Source of the DNA: CAWIJJ01 sp963836405
GTDB taxonomy: Bacteria; Acidobacteriota; Terriglobia; Bryobacterales; Bryobacteraceae
NCBI GenBank assembly: GCA_963836405.1
Contig: CAWIJL010000007.1
Location: forward strand, 310,001-374,000
Direction: 5' to 3'
Length of the DNA stretch: 64,000 bases
Below, one piece after another: positions 8,681-16,229 of the stretch; within the stretch, counting starts at the first letter, position 1, and each line of letters starts with the position of its first letter. A model generated the notes under the pieces. The model was not told where the DNA came from, did not search any database, and was given only the letters and a program-made list of their open reading frames with translations. The translations under genes were made by a program, and so were the position numbers.

Positions 8681-10300
8681 ATGGCGGCAATGCCGGAAAC
8701 ACGGCCGGACTTCGCCATCGAGCAGTTTCTGGCGGAGGAACGGAACAAGGACCTTCTGCGGTTCACCACGGCGGGCAGCGTGGACGACGGCAAATCGACG
8801 CTCATCGGCCGCCTCCTGTACGATTCCGCCAATGTTTACGAGGACCAGATCCGCTCGGTCGAAAAGGCGTCTGTCAACCGCTCCGCCGGGCCCATCGATT
8901 TCTCCCTGCTGACCGACGGTCTGCGCGCCGAGCGGGAGCAGGGCATCACCATCGACGTCGCCTACCGCTATTTCGCCACCGCGCGGCGGAAATTCATCAT
9001 CGCCGATACCCCCGGCCACGAGCAGTACACCCGCAACATGGCCACGGGAGCCTCCACCGCGGATCTCGCCATCATCCTGATCGACGCCCGCAAAGGCGTG
9101 CTGCCGCAGTCGCGCCGGCATGCCTACATCGCCCGCCTGTTGGGAATCCGCAGGCTGGCGGTGGCGGTCAACAAGATGGACCTGGTCGATTACGACGAAC
9201 GGGTGTTCCGCGCCATCCGGGACGATTTTCTCGCCTGGCAAAAAGCTCCGGAGGACTGCTACTTCGTCCCCATCAGCGCGCTTGCGGGCGATAACGTGGT
9301 GACGCGCAGCCGCAATATGCCGTGGTTCGATGGCCCCAGCCTGCTCGAGCATCTCGAGACGGTGCAGCCCGCCGACCGCCGCTCCGGATCGCCCTTCCGT
9401 TTCGCCGTGCAGCGGGTGATCCGTCCGAACCAGGACTTTCGCGGCTATGCCGGGCAGGTGGCATCCGGCATTCTGCGGCCGGGCGATGAGGTTGCGGCCC
9501 TGCCCTCCGGCCGCCGCACCCGCATCCGGTCCATCGGCACCTACGACGGCGATCTCGACGAAGCCTACGCGCCCATGTCGGTCACGCTGTCGCTCGAAGA
9601 CGAGCTCGACCTGAGCCGTGGCGACATGCTCGCTTCGCCCCAGGGGCTCCCGGGCGTTTCGGCGCATATCGAAGCCAACCTGGTGTGGTTTAACGAGCGC
9701 CCGCTCGACGCTTCGCGCCGCTACCTGTTGAAACACACCACCCAGTTGGTTTCGGTGCGGATCCGGGACCTCCGCCACCGCGTCAACATCCAGACGCTCG
9801 AGCCGGAAGCGGCCGAGACGCTGGTTATGAACGAGATCGGCGTGGTGGAGTTCGAAACCGGGAAACCGTTGTTTTTCGATCCGTACGACGCCAACCGCAT
9901 CACCGGAAGCCTGGTACTGATCGATGCCGAAAGCAACGCCACGGTGGCGGCCGGGATGATCATAGGGGCTTCGGCGGCGCACGTGCACCGGCACAGCGGC
10001 CCGGTCACCGCCGAAGAGAGGGTGGCCCATTTCGGTCACGGAGCGGCCGTGATTCCGGTGCCGCGCGCCTCGCTGGCCGAACTGCTGGAACGGCGCCTGT
10101 TCGACCGCGGTTACGGCGTAATCTGGCTCCGCAACGCGACCGTGGACGGGCTTCGGGCCGTGCAGGCGGCCGGGCTGATTGCCATCGTCGCGGGCGAGGG
10201 CTCGGCGGGCCTGCCCGAAAACGATTCGCGGGCCGTGGATGAAATTCTGGCGCGGCTGTTCGATGCCGCGCAGAACTGGGAATTGGGGGGAGGGATCTGA
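8681..10300 (+). CDS. cysN: Sulfate adenylyltransferase subunit 1 (GTPase) with vestigial APS-kinase-like tail
   Basis: CysN is the GTPase that drives sulfate adenylation by CysD. GTPase motifs are intact: G1 GSVDDGKST (32-40), G3 DTPGH (109-113) and G4 NKMD (164-167), followed by the EF-Tu-like beta domains. The protein has 539 residues, about 60 longer than enterobacterial CysN. Residues 434-539 resemble a shrunken APS kinase (CysC): GHGAAVIPV, then LAELLERRLFDRGYGV and a terminal AVDEILARL. The Walker A GxxGxGKS and the DGD motif are missing, so the tail cannot phosphorylate APS. ATG follows the cysD stop with no gap, and the stop overlaps cysH (TGATG). Confidence 0.94.
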   Translation: MAAMPETRPDFAIEQFLAEERNKDLLRFTTAGSVDDGKSTLIGRLLYDSANVYEDQIRSVEKASVNRSAGPIDFSLLTDGLRAEREQGITIDVAYRYFATARRKFIIADTPGHEQYTRNMATGASTADLAIILIDARKGVLPQSRRHAYIARLLGIRRLAVAVNKMDLVDYDERVFRAIRDDFLAWQKAPEDCYFVPISALAGDNVVTRSRNMPWFDGPSLLEHLETVQPADRRSGSPFRFAVQRVIRPNQDFRGYAGQVASGILRPGDEVAALPSGRRTRIRSIGTYDGDLDEAYAPMSVTLSLEDELDLSRGDMLASPQGLPGVSAHIEANLVWFNERPLDASRRYLLKHTTQLVSVRIRDLRHRVNIQTLEPEAAETLVMNEIGVVEFETGKPLFFDPYDANRITGSLVLIDAESNATVAAGMIIGASAAHVHRHSGPVTAEERVAHFGHGAAVIPVPRASLAELLERRLFDRGYGVIWLRNATVDGLRAVQAAGLIAIVAGEGSAGLPENDSRAVDEILARLFDAAQNWELGGGI

Positions 10301-10977
10301 TGAGTGTCGAAAAAGTAGCGGCAGCGCAGCGGGTGATCGTCGAGGCGCTCGACAGGGATGCAACAGCCTGCGTCACATCCAGTTTCCAGGCCGAATGTGT
10401 GGCCCTGGTCCACCTGGTCACCGGCTTCATCCCGGATGTGCCGGTTCTTTTCCTCGAAACCGGCTATCACTTTGCCGAAACCTACGCCTACCGGGACCGG
10501 ATGGTTCAGCGCATGGGCTTGAACCTGGTGAACCTGGAGCCGCGCATCAGCGTCGCGGAGCAGGAAGGGCAGTTCGGCATCCTGCACCAGACTGCACCCG
10601 ACCGCTGCTGCAAGCTGCGCAAGGTCGAGCCCTTGTTTGAGGGACTTGCCGGGTTCGGCATCTGGTTCACCGGTCTAAGGCGGGATCAATCGGCCACACG
10701 CGCCAACCTCAAGGAAATAGACGACTTTCCCCTACCCGGTGAAAAGAGCATCTTGAAGGTGAGCCCGCTCGCCTCCTGGACTTCCGCCGACGTGTGGGCC
10801 TATCTGAAGCGCTACGATCTGCCTGTCCTTCCGCTCTACGACCGCGGCTACACCAGCATCGGCTGCGAACCCTGCACAGCCCTTCCCTTCGACCCCGACA
10901 ACCCGCGTTCGGGCCGCTGGAACGGGCAAAAGGTCGAGTGCGGCATCCACCTCAAAGAAGCCGCAGACGCAGCTTAA
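10300..10977 (+). CDS. cysH: APS reductase, 4Fe-4S type (CysH)
   Basis: A 225-residue member of the PAPS/APS reductase family that makes sulfite in assimilatory sulfate reduction. It has the SSFQAE PP-loop region near residue 27, the ETGYHF motif, and the arrangement that marks the iron-sulfur APS-reducing branch: CC at 103-104, C-x2-C at 189-192 (IGCEPC) and the catalytic ECGIHL cysteine at 214. APS rather than PAPS as substrate agrees with no APS kinase being encoded here and with the decayed kinase tail on CysN. The start overlaps the cysN stop. A strong hairpin follows at 10996. Confidence 0.93.
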   Translation: MSVEKVAAAQRVIVEALDRDATACVTSSFQAECVALVHLVTGFIPDVPVLFLETGYHFAETYAYRDRMVQRMGLNLVNLEPRISVAEQEGQFGILHQTAPDRCCKLRKVEPLFEGLAGFGIWFTGLRRDQSATRANLKEIDDFPLPGEKSILKVSPLASWTSADVWAYLKRYDLPVLPLYDRGYTSIGCEPCTALPFDPDNPRSGRWNGQKVECGIHLKEAADAA

Positions 10978-10995
10978 TCCCGCAGGCACGAAAAA

Positions 10996-11019
10996 GGGCG
11001 CATCCGCAAGGATGCGCCC
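10996..11019 (-). terminator. Intrinsic terminator between cysH and erpA (convergent)
   Basis: GGGCGCATCC and GGATGCGCCC form a perfect 10-bp stem around a GCAA loop. Read on the minus strand the stem is followed by TTTTT, ideal for ending erpA. On the plus strand it is followed only by TT, so it may act bidirectionally for cysDNH with lower strength. Confidence 0.85.
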
Positions 11020-11099
11020 TTCACCAAAAACCATCCGCCGTGTCCGAAAGGACCCATAGATTCAACGACTTACAGAGCCGCGACCGTTAGGGAGCGACC

Positions 11100-11423
11100 C
11101 TAGACCTGGAACGAGCTGCCGCACCCGCAGGTCGATTTGACCTGTGGATTGTTGAACTTGAAGCCCGCGCCCTCGAGCGTCTCGACGTAATCGACTTCCG
11201 CGCCGTCCAGGTACAGCAGGCTGGCCTGATCGATGTAAACTTTGAGCCCGCCATACTCGTAGGTCTTATCCAGCATGTTGGGCTGGTTTTCGAACGCCAT
11301 GGAGTAGCTGAAACCAGAGCATCCTCCGCCCACGACCGCAATCCGCAATCCGCCGGGAGCGGGTTCCTGGCTCGACATGATCTCTTTTACCTTGCCTACG
11401 GCTTTTTCCGTCAATTGCACCAT
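11100..11423 (-). CDS. erpA: A-type iron-sulfur cluster carrier (ErpA-like)
   Basis: A 107-residue HesB/IscA-family protein with the three cluster-binding cysteines in place: GGGCSGFSY (C35) and the ErpA-like C-terminal KSTCGCGSSF (C99, C101). It delivers Fe-S clusters to apoproteins in the cytoplasm. The neighbouring CysH is one plausible client, though that is inference. I chose ATG 11423 over GTG 11435 because AGGAG overlaps the GTG but lies 11 bases before the ATG. A strong terminator follows at 11019-10996. No isc or suf genes are adjacent. Confidence 0.92.
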   Translation of the reverse strand: MVQLTEKAVGKVKEIMSSQEPAPGGLRIAVVGGGCSGFSYSMAFENQPNMLDKTYEYGGLKVYIDQASLLYLDGAEVDYVETLEGAGFKFNNPQVKSTCGCGSSFQV

Positions 11424-11636
11424 TTCGTTTATCACTCCTGAGACTCGAGCTGTTTTCGGCCCTCATTATACCAGTGTCGCTGGCGATCGGCGGCCGATCC
11501 CGATTCTCTCTTTTAACATTTAGATGCCCGCTCCCGTCCGCAGGTCGCGCCGAAATGATGCTCGTGCTATCTTTCATTCAGTAAGGCCCGAACTCCACTG
11601 AAACCCGAAATCGGGCGGGCGCGTCGGAATCGGTGT

Positions 11637-12302
11637 ATGGGAACACTGAGTGGCGCTCTCACACTCCCGGGCTTCGGTAGCAAGGTTGCGACGAAATCTA
11701 GAGTGGACTACGAGAATACCGCGGAAGGTTCCCTGGTCCGCCGCGCTCAAAGCGGCGACGAGGCGGCTTTTCGTGAGATCGTGGAACGATACCAATCCAA
11801 GGTTTTCTCCATCATTCACGGCATCGTCCGCCAGCGGAACGACGTGGAAGATATTGCACAGCAAGTATTTGCCAAAGTTTATCTCTCCATCCGGAACTTC
11901 GATTTCCGCAGTTCGCTGATCACCTGGATCTACAAAATCACGGTCAACGAGTGCTTCGATTATTTGCGTAAGCGGAAAGTCCGGAAGCTGGTTTATGAAA
12001 GCGACCTCAGCGAAGACGAGGTTCGCCGTGTGGAAAATACCGAACCCCATGTGGACCGGCAGGTTCCGGCGGATACTTCGCTGGCAAGCCGCGACTACGT
12101 AGTCAAACTCCTCTCGCGCGTTTCCGAGGAAGAGCGCATGCTGCTGATGATGAAAGAGGTGGAGGGGTTCAGCGTGGAAGAGCTGGCCGAGAAAACCGGC
12201 ATGAACGAAAACACCATCAAGGTGAAACTCTTCCGCGCCCGGCAAAAACTGGTCAAGGCCGCGCAGCGCCTCGACCGCGCTCCCGGTCTGGTGGCCGGTT
12301 GA
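11637..12302 (+). CDS. ECF RNA polymerase sigma factor (RpoE-like)
   Basis: 221 residues. Region 2 is clear (LVRRAQSGDEAAFREIVERY, then DVEDIAQQVFAKVY and WIYKITVNECFDYLRKRK). Region 4 is also clear (RVSEEERMLLMMKEVEGFSV, then ENTIKVKLFRARQKL). The first 30 residues are a non-conserved extension, so the true start could lie slightly downstream. The gene is followed 114 bases later by a zinc-finger anti-sigma factor and an LTxxQ periplasmic protein, the usual arrangement for a cell-envelope stress sigma factor. Confidence 0.92.
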   Translation: MGTLSGALTLPGFGSKVATKSRVDYENTAEGSLVRRAQSGDEAAFREIVERYQSKVFSIIHGIVRQRNDVEDIAQQVFAKVYLSIRNFDFRSSLITWIYKITVNECFDYLRKRKVRKLVYESDLSEDEVRRVENTEPHVDRQVPADTSLASRDYVVKLLSRVSEEERMLLMMKEVEGFSVEELAEKTGMNENTIKVKLFRARQKLVKAAQRLDRAPGLVAG

Positions 12303-12416
12303 GCGCCGGCGGCTTTAGGCAACTGGTGTTCCCGAACCGGGCGGTCCGGCAGGCAAATAGACCCGGGATGGGATGGTTTTAGGCGTGGTACTTTACACTT
12401 GTAAGGGAAGAACGAT

Positions 12417-12884
12417 ATGCATGCGGTAGTGATCGATCGCCTCGAAGAGTATCTGGCCGGGGTATTGGATCCGGCCGCCCGGCGGGATATCGAAACCCAC
12501 CTGAGCTCTTGTGGCATGTGCCGCGAGGAAGTTCGCGGTATGCAGGAAATCGGCACCCTGTTCGGCTCATTGCGAACGGACGAAGTGCCGGAGCCGTCGC
12601 CCGCTTTCTATCAGTCGGTGATCCAGCAGGTGGAACGGCAGGCTGCCGTGGAAACCCCTTCTGTTTTCGGCTTGTTTTCTCTCGATCTGCTTTTCGCCCG
12701 CCGCCTGGTGTTTGCTTCTCTACTCACCCTGGCGGTGATCGGCGGATACCTCGTCTCCCACGAGTCCGGCATGCGGCCGGCAATTTCGCCGGAAGCGGTC
12801 ATGGCGCAGCAGGATCAGCCGGCGTTCGACTCCGGTTCCGCGCAGGCCAACATGCTGGTGACGCTGACCGCCTATGAACACTAA
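12417..12884 (+). CDS. Membrane-bound anti-sigma factor with ZAS zinc finger
   Basis: 155 residues. The cytoplasmic N-terminus holds the anti-sigma zinc motif H28-x3-C32-x2-C35 (HLSSCGMC) that grips the sigma factor. One membrane helix lies at about 97-113 (LVFASLLTLAVIGGYLV), and a short periplasmic tail follows. AAGGGAAG precedes ATG 12417. The 3' end overlaps the next gene by 11 bases. It very likely sequesters the ECF sigma factor encoded immediately upstream and releases it on an envelope signal. Confidence 0.88.
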   Translation: MHAVVIDRLEEYLAGVLDPAARRDIETHLSSCGMCREEVRGMQEIGTLFGSLRTDEVPEPSPAFYQSVIQQVERQAAVETPSVFGLFSLDLLFARRLVFASLLTLAVIGGYLVSHESGMRPAISPEAVMAQQDQPAFDSGSAQANMLVTLTAYEH

Positions 12885-13245
12885 TCTCCTCGAGCGGACT
12901 TCCGCTGTGTCGCGCGCGTGGAACCCCAAGACGGCCGGCGTCGTTGTGCTTTCTTTGGTTTTCCTCGTGGGTGCCGCCGCCGGGGCCGTTTTCATGGACC
13001 TGCGTGTGCACAACCGCCAGATTCCCGCCTTCGATACGGCGGAAGGCAAAATCGCCTACTTCGAGAAAATGCAGAAAGAACTCGATCTGACGCCGGAGCA
13101 GTCCGAACAGATTCAATCCGTGCTCAACGATTTCTGGCAGTACTATCGAACCGTCCTCAGCGACAGCAAACAGCGCGTGGAACAACTGCTTAACGAGGAA
13201 CAGCGCAAGAAGTTCGAGCAACTCCTGCAACAGCAGTCGCGTTGA
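12874..13245 (+). CDS. Membrane-anchored LTxxQ (Spy/CpxP/CnrX-like) periplasmic sensor
   Basis: 123 residues with one N-terminal membrane anchor (about 22-40, GVVVLSLVFLVGAAAGAVF). An all-helical periplasmic domain follows with the LTxxQ motif LTPEQ at 72-76 and a Gln/Glu-rich coiled helix at the end (EEQRKKFEQLLQQQ). Family members sense metal or misfolded protein in the periplasm. The start lies inside the 3' end of the anti-sigma gene, so the two are co-translated, consistent with a sigma / anti-sigma / sensor trio. No metal-ligand cluster of CnrX type is obvious. Confidence 0.75.
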   Translation: MNTNLLERTSAVSRAWNPKTAGVVVLSLVFLVGAAAGAVFMDLRVHNRQIPAFDTAEGKIAYFEKMQKELDLTPEQSEQIQSVLNDFWQYYRTVLSDSKQRVEQLLNEEQRKKFEQLLQQQSR

Positions 13246-13304
13246 CCTGCGCATCAGGGTTGACAACGCGTTGCACGGCATGACCAAAATGGGTTTCTCG
13301 GAGC

Positions 13305-13835
13305 ATGCGCCACCATTCGTTGTCCCTATCGATTCCGGCCGTCGTTGCCGTGTTCAGCCTCCTCTCATGCGGCACGACCAAGACCTTCCCGGTTCGAACC
13401 TACAATATGGGGGACCCGGTGACGCTGGGCCGCCTGACTTATACCGTCTACGAGACCCGCTGGCTGTCGCGCCTCGGCGAAGATCCCGCTCCCCGCATTC
13501 CTCAACACCGTTTCTTCCTGATCCGGGCCAGCATCGGCAACGGCGCCTCTACGGACGTGATGGCCCCGAACCTCACCGTCGAGGACAGCAAGGGTACCGT
13601 GTACCAGGAAATCAGCAATGGCGAGGGTGTCCCCCAGTGGATCGGCTATCTGCGCCACATCAAGCCGGCCGACGCGGTGCAGGGCTACCTTCTGTTCGAC
13701 GTTCCTCCGGGCGCTTACAACCTCCGCGTCTGGGACGAGAACAGCGAGCGGGCCGCCCTGGTCGCTATCCCGCTCTCGTTCAATTCGGAAACGCCGGAAC
13801 CTTCACCCTTGCCGCCTGTTTTGCCCAAGGAATAA
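13305..13835 (+). CDS. Putative lipoprotein, DUF4352-like fold
   Basis: 176 residues with a signal peptide ending in a lipobox-like FSLLSC (Cys22). A beta-rich domain follows whose pattern resembles the DUF4352/immunoglobulin-like extracellular domain (LGRLTYTVYETRW, HRFFLIRASIGNG, LTVEDSKGTVYQE, GYLLFDVPPGAYNLRVWD). The C-terminus is proline-rich. It is probably tethered to a membrane. It follows the envelope-stress trio by 59 bases and precedes the TPR gene, so it may be part of the same response. Molecular function unknown. Confidence 0.6.
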   Translation: MRHHSLSLSIPAVVAVFSLLSCGTTKTFPVRTYNMGDPVTLGRLTYTVYETRWLSRLGEDPAPRIPQHRFFLIRASIGNGASTDVMAPNLTVEDSKGTVYQEISNGEGVPQWIGYLRHIKPADAVQGYLLFDVPPGAYNLRVWDENSERAALVAIPLSFNSETPEPSPLPPVLPKE

Positions 13836-13900
13836 AGGTTCCCGGCACCACGCGAACGAATATCCGCCGCCCGGGCGGTAAAATCGAGGAGTAGCTCGTT

Positions 13901-15109
13901 ATGCTTGCCTTTGCGGTCGCGTGGCTGTTTCTTCAGGCCGATCCCTATGCCGAGGGTCTCAAAGCGCTCGAAGAGGGCAAGTACGAGGCGGCGATCCCGG
14001 CGTTCCAAAAAGCCATCGAAGCCGACTCCAAGGACTACACCGCTTACTTCAACCTGGCCCTCGCCTATGGTTTCCTGAACCGCGACGCTGAAGGCATAGC
14101 CGCCTACGGCAAAGCGCTCGACCTCAAACCCAAGCTGTACGAGGCTGAACTGAACTGCGGCATTCTCCTCATGCGCCAGAAACAGCCCGCCGGGGCGCTC
14201 CCGCTGTTCGCCGACGCCGCCGCGCAGAAACCGGCCGAGTTCCGCCCGCACCATTATCTGGCCCGCGCCCAGTTGGAAACCGGCGCCTTCGGGCCGGCCG
14301 AAGCGAGTTTCCGCCGCGCGCTGGAGCTCGATCCCAAATCCGCGGAATCCGAATTGGGGCTCGCCCACGCCTTGGCGGGACAAGGCAAGCTTGCCGCCGC
14401 CGCGCCGCACTTCCGGCAGGCCGCGCAATTGGACCCGGAATACCGGGATTTCCTGCTCGAACTCGCGCAGCTCTACGAAAAGGAGCGCCAGCCCGCGGAA
14501 GCCATGGCGATTTACCGCGAGTTCCCCGATAATCCCGCCGCCCAGGAGCACCTCGGAGCCCTGCTGCTCGACACCCGCCAGTACGCCGAGGCCATTCCCC
14601 TACTGGAATCCGCTTACTCCAGGGACCCCACCAACGCCAACCGGGCGGCCCTGGCTGCGGCCTACCTGTTCGATAACCAGCTCGAAAAGGCCCTGCCGCT
14701 GCTCCAACAGGCTGTCGCCGCCGAACCGGACCAGCATGACCTCCGCATGATGTACGGCCGCGCGCTCCGCGATCGAAAGCAGTTTCCCGCCGCCGCGGCG
14801 CAGTTTGAACAGGCGGCGCGTCTGAAACCGTCCGACGCCAAGACCTGGAACGAGTTGGGAACCGTGCTCTACATGTCCGACGCCTTCGAGCAGGCTCTGG
14901 CCGCTTTCGACCGCGCCCGCGATCTCGGAGAGAACACCGCCGGCAACTGGTTTTTGCGCGCCATCATTCTGGATCGAATGAAACAGGCGAAGCCGGCCTT
15001 GGAGGCCTATCGGCACTTTCTCACACTGAGCGAGGGCAAGAGTCCCGACCAGGAGTTTCAGGCGCGCCAAAGGATTCGTATCCTCGAAAAAGAGGAGGCG
15101 AAACGATGA
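13901..15109 (+). CDS. Secreted/anchored tetratricopeptide repeat protein
   Basis: 402 residues. A short hydrophobic N-terminus (MLAFAVAWLFLQA) acts as signal or anchor. About eleven TPR units follow, recognisable from motifs such as AEGLKALEEGKYEAAIPAF, YFNLALAYGFLNRDAEGIAA and WNELGTVLYMSDAFEQAL. It is a scaffold with no enzymatic domain. The stop overlaps the next start by four bases (ATGA), and the next two genes are coupled likewise, forming a three-gene secreted cassette. Likely periplasmic and protein-binding. Confidence 0.82.
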   Translation: MLAFAVAWLFLQADPYAEGLKALEEGKYEAAIPAFQKAIEADSKDYTAYFNLALAYGFLNRDAEGIAAYGKALDLKPKLYEAELNCGILLMRQKQPAGALPLFADAAAQKPAEFRPHHYLARAQLETGAFGPAEASFRRALELDPKSAESELGLAHALAGQGKLAAAAPHFRQAAQLDPEYRDFLLELAQLYEKERQPAEAMAIYREFPDNPAAQEHLGALLLDTRQYAEAIPLLESAYSRDPTNANRAALAAAYLFDNQLEKALPLLQQAVAAEPDQHDLRMMYGRALRDRKQFPAAAAQFEQAARLKPSDAKTWNELGTVLYMSDAFEQALAAFDRARDLGENTAGNWFLRAIILDRMKQAKPALEAYRHFLTLSEGKSPDQEFQARQRIRILEKEEAKR

Positions 15110-15552
15110 TGGCTGCATTTTCCTCCACATGCCTGCTTGCGGTACTCCTGATTGCCGCTACGCCTGCCCGCGGCGATCTCAAGAAAGCCAGGGCCGAGCA
15201 GAATCTGGAAAAGCGCTCCGGCCTGGCCCTCGAGAATGCCGCTGACGTATTCAAAGCGATGCGCGCGGATTACAACGACGGCAACGCGCAGACACTGGCC
15301 GGCTCCATCGCCGAGATTCAGGAGTCCGTGGAACTGGCGGCCACGTCCCTGGCAGACACCGGCAAAAACCCCCGCAAGAGTCCCAAGTGGTTCAAGCGGG
15401 CCGAAATCGCCACGCGCGACCTGCTTCGCCGCCTCGACTCGTTCCAGCGTGAAATGGCCTTCGACGATCGGAGCAGGCTCGAGCCGCTCAAAGACAAGGT
15501 GCAGCAGATTCACGAGGATCTGCTGCTCGGATTAATGGAAGGAAAACGCTAA
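15106..15552 (+). CDS. Small secreted helical protein, function unknown
   Basis: 148 residues with a clear signal peptide (cleavage near ATPARG, about residue 24). The mature chain is predicted all-helical and highly charged (LKKARAEQNLEKRSGLALEN, LDSFQREMAFDDRSRLEPLK). There are no cysteines after the signal region and no known motif. Start overlaps the TPR gene stop by four bases and its stop overlaps the next start (TAATG). Strict coupling suggests a complex with the TPR protein and the following protein. Confidence 0.6.
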   Translation: MMAAFSSTCLLAVLLIAATPARGDLKKARAEQNLEKRSGLALENAADVFKAMRADYNDGNAQTLAGSIAEIQESVELAATSLADTGKNPRKSPKWFKRAEIATRDLLRRLDSFQREMAFDDRSRLEPLKDKVQQIHEDLLLGLMEGKR

Positions 15553-16211
15553 TGACCCGAGCCGCCTGGATTCTGCTGCTCGCCGTTCCCTTACTGGCCC
15601 AGCCGCGCCGCGACTTCCTCACCACCGACGAGGCGGAACAGATTCGCGAAGCGCAGGAGCCGAATGCCCGCGTCACGTTGTACGCCAAATTCGCCAGCGA
15701 TCGCGTGCAGCTTGTGAAGAGCCTGATCGCCAAGGACCGTGCCGGCCGCTCCACCATGGTCCACGATGCCCTCGACGATTACTCCCGCATTCTCGACGCC
15801 ATCGACGAGGTCACCGACGAGGCTCTGGCGCGTGGGGCCGATCTCAAAGCCGGACTCACCGCCCTGGCCAAAGCCGAACGCGAGGCGCTCCCCATTCTGA
15901 AATCCATTGAGGATAGCCCGCCCAAAGACCTGGACCGTTACGAGTTCGCCCTCCACACTGCCATCGAAACCACCTCCGACAGCCTGGAACTGGCCGAGGG
16001 CGACCTGGGCCAGCGCACCAAAGACGCCGAAGCCCGCGAGGAACGGGAAAAGAAGGCCATGGAGCAGGCCATGACCCCCACCGAACTCGGAACCAGGAAG
16101 GCCGACGAAAAGCAGGCCGCCGAGAAGGCCGCCGAACAGGCCAAGCCGGCACGCAAGCCGCCAACCCTGCTGCGCCCCGGCGAAAAGCCCCCCGACAAGA
16201 AGAAGCAATAG
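15552..16211 (+). CDS. Secreted helical protein with charged Lys/Ala/Pro tail
   Basis: 219 residues. A signal peptide (MTRAAWILLLAVPLLAQ) is followed by a helical domain and then a low-complexity tail from about residue 155 rich in E, K, A and P (EEREKKAMEQAM, EKAAEQAKPARKPP). It shares size class and style with the preceding protein and is coupled to it by a one-base TAATG overlap. The tail could be a flexible or coiled-coil extension. Function unknown. Confidence 0.6.
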   Translation: MTRAAWILLLAVPLLAQPRRDFLTTDEAEQIREAQEPNARVTLYAKFASDRVQLVKSLIAKDRAGRSTMVHDALDDYSRILDAIDEVTDEALARGADLKAGLTALAKAEREALPILKSIEDSPPKDLDRYEFALHTAIETTSDSLELAEGDLGQRTKDAEAREEREKKAMEQAMTPTELGTRKADEKQAAEKAAEQAKPARKPPTLLRPGEKPPDKKKQ

Positions 16212-16229
16212 CGCGCGCCGAACTCGCCC

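Noticed and set aside
8525..10363. 612-codon minus-strand frame
   Set aside because: Antisense of cysN.
13271..13894. 207-codon frame overlapping the lipoprotein gene
   Set aside because: Out-of-frame shadow; the lipoprotein frame has a signal peptide and a coherent beta domain.
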